In this document: positions 8,109-11,267 of the stretch, one piece after another | How positions within the stretch are numbered: the first letter of the stretch is position 1 | Layout: every line of letters starts with the position of its first letter | NCBI GenBank assembly: GCA_020355985.1 | Contig: CP070628.1 | Coordinates: forward strand, 1,501,712 to 1,512,978 | Direction of reading: 5' to 3' | DNA from: Nitrospirota bacterium | Lineage (GTDB): Bacteria; Nitrospirota; Nitrospiria; Nitrospirales; UBA8639 | Length of the DNA: 11,267 nt | Notes under the pieces: generated by a model | What the model was told of the DNA's origin: nothing | Database searches by the model: none | What the model saw: the letters and a program-made list of their open reading frames with translations, nothing else | Position numbers and translations under genes: made by a program

Positions 8109-8296
8109 GCAAGACCCACACAGACGTGGGGGAATTCATGGTCAGTTCAGGTAAACTCTACCAACAAAATTGATTCAATGAAAGTCTTAAAATTAGGGAA
8201 AATTTTGCCTAGTTCCTTGAAGTCATCTGGTACTTGCTATCAGCTTAACCAAGAGACTACCATCGGCTTTCTCAACTGAACCACCCCTCAAAAGTC

Positions 8297-9157
8297 ATGA
8301 TGACATTCCAAACAATCGGCATCCTCAGAAAACCATCTGCTCCAAACATGCGTCAACGAGTCGAGCAAGTCCAGGATTGGCTACGAATTCATCAGAAAAC
8401 CGTTCTTCTAGACTCACTAGACATGCCACCATCACCATCCTGTCCGGAACGACAACGAATTGCCAAACAAGCAGATCTCCTCATCGTTCTGGGGGGCGAC
8501 GGCACGATGCTCAGTGGGGCACGTCTTGTTGAACAACGCGGCATTCCGATTTTAGGAGTCAACATGGGAGGGCTAGGATTTCTCACCGAAATTAATTTTG
8601 AGGATCTCCCAGGAGCCTTAGAGAAAATTTTTTCGGGGGAATATCAATTAGATGCTCGCTTAATGCTGTCGGTTCAAATTAGACGAGCCAAACAGGTTAT
8701 TGGAACCTATTCAGCTTTAAACGACGTCGTGGTGAGCAAGGGGCACTTGGTACGGATGATTTCCACTACAGTTTCGCTTAATGATGCGTTTATGACGAAC
8801 ATGCAAAGTGACGGACTCATTGTTTCCACAGCAACGGGATCAACGGCGTATTCACTCTCAAGCAATGGACCAATTTTGGATCCTGGCGTGGATGCCCTTT
8901 TGATTAACCCCATATGTCCCCACACATTGTCACATCGTCCATTCCTTGCCCCCAGCACGGTCTCCATTTCCATCAAACTGACCAGTCAAGAATCCGCAAT
9001 GGTGACAGTTGACGGACAAGAAGGAGAAGAAATTCTCAGGGGGGATATTGTGGAAATTCGGGCATCGGAACACCGCACCCAGCTCATTCGCTTCCCCGGT
9101 CGAAGCTATTTCGAAGTGCTGCGAACAAAACTCCGCTGGGGCGATGGCTCAGTGTAA
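8297..9157 (+). CDS. nadK: NAD kinase
   Basis: Phosphorylates NAD to NADP using ATP or polyphosphate; the sole route to NADP in most bacteria. The protein is 286 aa, the typical length. The catalytic GGDG motif is at residues 66-69 (D68), followed by NMGGLGFLTE (89-98), the NAD-contacting ND pair N142-D143 in ALNDVVVSKG, the SDGLIVSTATGSTAYSLSSNGP signature (171-192) and VTVDGQEG near the C-terminus. Two tandem ATGs (8297 and 8300) could each serve as start. Neither has a clear Shine-Dalgarno site, and an in-frame stop at 8246-8248 limits any upstream extension. It is divergent from clpC and convergent with the next gene. Function is firm; the exact start is less so. Confidence 0.96.
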   Translation: MMTFQTIGILRKPSAPNMRQRVEQVQDWLRIHQKTVLLDSLDMPPSPSCPERQRIAKQADLLIVLGGDGTMLSGARLVEQRGIPILGVNMGGLGFLTEINFEDLPGALEKIFSGEYQLDARLMLSVQIRRAKQVIGTYSALNDVVVSKGHLVRMISTTVSLNDAFMTNMQSDGLIVSTATGSTAYSLSSNGPILDPGVDALLINPICPHTLSHRPFLAPSTVSISIKLTSQESAMVTVDGQEGEEILRGDIVEIRASEHRTQLIRFPGRSYFEVLRTKLRWGDGSV

Positions 9158-9304
9158 AGGCAGCATCTCCTCACACACTTTTAGACCAAAACGTCCCCTG
9201 CAGGAGACCATTCGTGGCCGGAAACCCAGATAAAGAATCTTACGAAAATATCTACGGAAAATTGATGAGATGAGAGAAAAGCTAGTGAAAAGGGCAATGT
9301 AGGC

Positions 9305-9667
9305 TTAGGGTGAACATTCGGGGCATTCATGCCGTTCTTCTACCATATGAAACTCTTCAGAGGTCAATGGAAAGAGTTGATCGCACATTTCACAGTAGCG
9401 GATTTCAAAAAACGCCACCCCCTCTTCATTAATTTCACAGGGCAACAATAAATCCAGAGGATCATATCCCAATGTTTTCTCGTCAGGAAATTTCACCACA
9501 GCCAGCCGAACATTGAAAAACTCAAAAACCCCTTCTTGCCCTTTATACCGATCTTCATGACCAATGACATAAACAGGCTGGCCTTTACGTTTAACGCGTA
9601 AATCCTTTAAGGTTCTCTCGGTTTGCGTCGCACAAAAAAATTCTTGAGGTACAGTCGCTTCGCTCAT
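9305..9667 (-). CDS. Small hypothetical protein: KOW-like core with Cys4 zinc-ribbon-like tail
   Basis: I do not recognise a named family. The protein is 120 aa and has no signal peptide or membrane segment. The middle (about 29-76) has alternating beta-strand character with a KOW/SH3-barrel-like pattern: GQPVYVIGHEDRYKGQEGVF, then VRLAVVKF, then LDLLLP. Such barrels often contact RNA or ribosomal proteins, but this is inference. The C-terminal part has two CxxC knuckles, C92-x2-C95 and C115-x2-C118, spaced as in a zinc ribbon. One further cysteine is at residue 12. Start is ATG at 9665-9667 with a weak GAAGAA upstream. It stands alone, divergent from the ArsC-like gene and convergent with nadK. 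A nucleic-acid- or ribosome-binding role is the most natural guess, held loosely. Confidence 0.75.
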   Translation of the reverse strand: MSEATVPQEFFCATQTERTLKDLRVKRKGQPVYVIGHEDRYKGQEGVFEFFNVRLAVVKFPDEKTLGYDPLDLLLPCEINEEGVAFFEIRYCEMCDQLFPLTSEEFHMVEERHECPECSP

Positions 9668-9786
9668 TTCTTCGGGTATCCCAACTCAAAAAATTGCCAC
9701 ACAGCACGGTCAATAACTAGGCCGAACAGCTTGTAGCATGGGCTGAAAAAGGAGGTCAAGGTTGCAAGGATGCCCTCTTAACCCTC

Positions 9787-9794
9787 AAAGGAGA
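9787..9794 (+). promoter_or_regulatory. Ribosome binding site of the ArsC/Spx-family gene
   Basis: AAAGGAGA lies 7 nt before the ATG at 9802, well placed for initiation. A second purine-rich AAGGAGG (9749-9755) lies farther upstream with no obvious gene attached. Confidence 0.6.
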
Positions 9795-9801
9795 TATAAG
9801 G

Positions 9802-10152
9802 ATGTCAGAAATCACGATTTATCAAAAACCTACCTGCTCTACCTGCCGGACTGTCATTAAATTGGTTGAGGAAAGCGGTCAACCCTATACGACCGTCAAT
9901 TATTATGAAAAACCATTTTCCAAATCAAAACTGAAAGGGCTCCTCAAAAAAGCTGGACTTAAATCCTCTGACATCATTCGCAAGAAAGAAGACATGTACA
10001 AACGGCTCAATCTCGCACAATCTCATTTCACAGATGACGAACTCTTAGATATTTTGATCAAACATCCTGATTTAATTCAACGTCCGTTCGTCCAAAAAAA
10101 CGATTCGGTTATCCTTGCCCGTCCACCAGAAACGGTCAAACAACTGCTCTAG
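9802..10152 (+). CDS. ArsC/Spx/MgsR-family thioredoxin-fold protein (arsenate-reductase-like)
   Basis: The protein is 116 aa, a cytosolic thioredoxin-fold protein of the ArsC/Spx/YffB superfamily. The active-site loop KPTCSTCR has C12 and C15. Arginines lie at residues 60 (IIRKKE), 94 (LIQRPF) and 107 (ILARPPE). These are the same numbers as the catalytic Cys12 and the Arg60, Arg94, Arg107 triad of plasmid R773 ArsC, and they sit in equivalent motifs. The second cysteine makes a CxxC as in Spx, which allows an internal disulfide. It is shorter than R773 ArsC (about 141 aa). No arsenic genes (arsR, arsB, acr3) lie nearby, so resistance is not implied by context; a glutaredoxin-coupled thiol reductase or redox sensor is equally possible. 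AAAGGAG upstream fixes the start. Confidence 0.88.
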   Translation: MSEITIYQKPTCSTCRTVIKLVEESGQPYTTVNYYEKPFSKSKLKGLLKKAGLKSSDIIRKKEDMYKRLNLAQSHFTDDELLDILIKHPDLIQRPFVQKNDSVILARPPETVKQLL

Positions 10153-10189
10153 AACAAAATACAGTGTTGTTTCGCAGTCCAGCCTACTT

Positions 10190-10219
10190 AAATGACAGGA
10201 CAGCACCAAACTGTCATTT
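10190..10219. terminator. Hairpin between convergent genes, possible bidirectional terminator
   Basis: AAATGACAG (10190-10198) pairs perfectly with CTGTCATTT (10211-10219), a 9-bp stem with a 12-nt loop. It lies between the ends of the ArsC-like gene (stop at 10152) and the J-domain gene (stop at 10227). T-tracts are short on both sides (TTTCTATT on plus, TTTAAGT on minus), so efficiency is uncertain. Confidence 0.5.
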
Positions 10220-10226
10220 CTATTCC

Positions 10227-10841
10227 CTAGAATGGACCCTGGAAAGATTCGGAACCATCCGTCCCGAAATATTCGGTTTTGAGATACTGGTAGGCTTCGA
10301 TGATTTTTCGGAGTTCCGGCTCAGAGCTTCGATCGCCCTGTCGACTATCAGGATGGAGTTTTTTCGCACGCTCTCGAAACGCTCGTGTCACCGCGGGCAA
10401 CGACGACCCAAATTCAATTTCTAAAACCTCATAGGCCTGAACAGCTGATCGTACTTCGCCAGTTGGGGCCATCGGGTCACCACCCCCCCCAGCAGCGGCT
10501 TTAAAGAAATTGAACAAATTGATTTTGTTCCTTCGACGACGCGGACGCTGCCGAATTTCGCTTTCAAATTCTTCGAAGCGATCCTCAATAAATTCCAGTC
10601 GAGATTCCAACCGCTGAGCTGCGTTGAGTTCACAGATATGTTCCACTTCCTCTTCAACCAGGGCCAGCATCCGATCGACTTCTAGCAAGCCCTGCTCCAC
10701 ATGCAAATAGGCTTCTGTCCTCTCTTGGAACATGGTCTCAATGGCAAAATCCAAACTTTTCTCCGTCTGAGCACGAAGTTGGGCGATACGGCGGGTCATC
10801 CCCGTGACAAACTTTCGTCGATTGTGAGAATTTAAAGCCAT
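10227..10841 (-). CDS. J-domain (DnaJ-like) co-chaperone with helical N-terminal half
   Basis: The protein is 204 aa. Residues 130-195 match a J domain: AYEVLEIEFGSSLPAVTRAF (helices I-II), the HPD tripeptide at 163-165 in KKLHPDS, and a third helix LRKIIEAYQYLKTEYF. HPD is the motif that stimulates DnaK ATPase. Residues 10-100 are strongly charged and heptad-like, predicting a long helix or coiled coil. An arginine-rich patch (100-104) and a glycine linker (118-121) precede the J domain. There is no Gly/Phe region, zinc centre or substrate-binding C-terminus, so it is not DnaJ itself but a class III J-domain protein, presumably recruiting DnaK to one partner. Start ATG 10839-10841 has only a weak GGTG upstream. 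The glycine linker is coded by a run of eight G. It is convergent with the ArsC-like gene and divergent from the exported-protein gene. Confidence 0.87.
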   Translation of the reverse strand: MALNSHNRRKFVTGMTRRIAQLRAQTEKSLDFAIETMFQERTEAYLHVEQGLLEVDRMLALVEEEVEHICELNAAQRLESRLEFIEDRFEEFESEIRQRPRRRRNKINLFNFFKAAAGGGGDPMAPTGEVRSAVQAYEVLEIEFGSSLPAVTRAFRERAKKLHPDSRQGDRSSEPELRKIIEAYQYLKTEYFGTDGSESFQGPF

Positions 10842-10931
10842 ACACCATCTGCGTAAAAATATTCAGTAATAAAAACGGACCATTGTACCATATCCATGTC
10901 CTTCTTATGAGGCCACTACTCCCATCAAAAC

Positions 10932-10947
10932 TTTCTTCCAGAAGAAA
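10932..10947. repeat. Short hyphenated palindrome in divergent intergenic region
   Basis: TTTCTTCCAGAAGAAA has 7-bp arms around a 2-bp centre. It lies in the 255-bp spacer between the J-domain gene and the exported-protein gene. Its shape suits a dimeric regulator's operator, but there is only one copy and purine/pyrimidine-rich arms arise easily by chance. Confidence 0.35.
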
Positions 10948-11073
10948 AACCAGGCATTGCCCAATATTTAGAAGGCTTGCTATCCTGCCTACCCTTACGC
11001 CTGTCCTGGGAAACGATATGGCTATCCAAAACGATTGTGGCCAAACATATTCATTTACTTTTACATTGAACAA

Positions 11074-11079
11074 TATAAT
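11074..11079 (+). promoter_or_regulatory. TATAAT upstream of the exported-protein gene
   Basis: A perfect -10 hexamer lies 17 nt before the ATG at 11097 and 6 nt before AGGAGG. No convincing -35 is found at 16-18 bp (the sequence there is near TTCATT), so the call rests on the -10 alone. The local AT-rich stretch supports a promoter. Confidence 0.45.
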
Positions 11080-11096
11080 CTATTAAGGAGGATCTA

Positions 11097-11267
11097 ATGA
11101 CACACAAGGCTTACCTAGTAGGAATTCTCCTCGTATTGATCCCCGCTCTTCCGGCTTTAGCCGTGAACCCAGCGGGATACGGCAGTGCAGGAGGAGAATT
11201 CAATATTAAAATTTCCCGAGTTCCTTCCAATGAACGCGCCAAAGCCAAAGCCACAAAACCGCCATTC
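11097..11267 (+). CDS. Exported protein of unknown function (5' end only)
   Basis: Fifty-seven codons are visible before the window ends. The first 22 residues form a Sec-type signal peptide: a short polar start with K4, a hydrophobic core (YLVGILLVLIPALPALA) and a likely cleavage site after ALPALA. The mature part begins VNPAGYGSAGGEFNIKISRV and turns into a lysine/alanine-rich stretch. The ATG is set by a strong AAGGAGG (11085-11091) 5 nt upstream. I do not recognise the family from this fragment. It is probably periplasmic or outer-membrane-associated; without the rest nothing more can be said. Confidence 0.8.
   Translation, partial: MTHKAYLVGILLVLIPALPALAVNPAGYGSAGGEFNIKISRVPSNERAKAKATKPPF

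Larger units (their letters stand above)
7990..8296. other. 307-bp divergent intergenic region between clpC and nadK
   Basis: No credible gene is visible. Toward clpC (minus strand) it holds the AGGAGG ribosome site (7994-7999), a TATAAT (8007-8012) and a better-formed promoter farther out (8079-8108). Toward nadK the signals are poor: a possible TTGAAG (8217-8222), 15-bp spacing and extended -10 TGCTATCAG (8235-8243), and no recognisable Shine-Dalgarno before the ATG. A small inverted pair CCCAC (8115-8119) and GTGGG (8126-8130) lies just upstream of the clpC -35 and could be an operator, but it is too short to claim. Confidence 0.5.

Noticed and set aside
8115..8130. CCCAC/GTGGG inverted pair upstream of the clpC -35
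   Set aside because: Only five base pairs with a 6-nt gap; too short to call a regulatory site.
9193..9208. Near-palindrome around CCTGCAGG after nadK
   Set aside because: One mismatch, no loop and no T-tract after it, so neither terminator nor operator is supported.
9009..9233. Plus-strand 74-codon frame overlapping the end of nadK
   Set aside because: Out-of-frame shadow of nadK; no homology-like pattern and no ribosome binding site.
9762..9781. Possible leader mini-gene before the ArsC-like gene (ATG-CCC-TCT-TAA at 9770-9781, or a TTG start at 9762 behind AAGGAGG)
   Set aside because: The three-codon version is badly spaced from the ribosome site, and the TTG version encodes only a featureless 26-residue peptide overlapping the gene out of frame; it cannot be told from chance.
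10738..11086. Two open frames in the spacer right of the J-domain gene (plus 10883-11086, minus 10738-11073)
   Set aside because: No ribosome binding sites and low-complexity, non-protein-like composition; the plus one overlaps the TATAAT and ends in the ribosome site of the next gene, and the minus one runs into the J-domain gene in another frame.

Overview
This window reads as ordinary bacterial housekeeping chromosome. No tRNA, rRNA, CRISPR array, insertion sequence or phage gene is visible. Gene content, the long HflX form and the style of the ArsC-like protein suggest a Nitrospirota- or Nitrospinota-like Gram-negative bacterium. That placement is from memory of protein families and is only moderately secure.

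Left and centre (1-7989, all minus strand). Read in transcription order: clpC (AAA+ unfoldase of the ClpCP protease), a strong hairpin, then a compact series tsaD (tRNA t6A synthesis), hflX (ribosome-associated GTPase), nth (base-excision repair), yicC (endoribonuclease), gmk (guanylate kinase) and rpoZ (RNA polymerase omega, cut by the window's left edge). Spacing is tight: 31 bp tsaD-hflX, 2 bp hflX-nth, a 4-bp ATGA overlap nth-yicC, 33 bp yicC-gmk and 78 bp gmk-rpoZ. This supports co-transcription and translational coupling. The yicC-gmk-rpoZ order is a known conserved cluster. Together these genes link tRNA modification, ribosome recovery, RNA decay, GDP supply and transcription.

Right half (7990-11267). 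A 307-bp divergent spacer separates clpC from nadK (NAD kinase, plus). After it come a small minus-strand protein of unknown function (KOW-like core plus Cys4 zinc-ribbon-like tail), a plus-strand ArsC/Spx-family thioredoxin-fold protein, a minus-strand J-domain protein with a helical N-terminal half, and the 5' end of a plus-strand exported protein.

Main points of interest: (1) hflX appears to start at an ATT codon behind a strong Shine-Dalgarno, 54 bases upstream of its first ATG; (2) the extra N-terminal domain of HflX resembles a degenerate JAMM/MPN metalloprotease-type fold; (3) clpC and the exported-protein gene share the same compact start layout, with TATAAT 17 nt before the ATG; (4) the J-domain gene carries a run of eight G just before the J domain. 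I see no clear novel multi-gene defence or mobile system.
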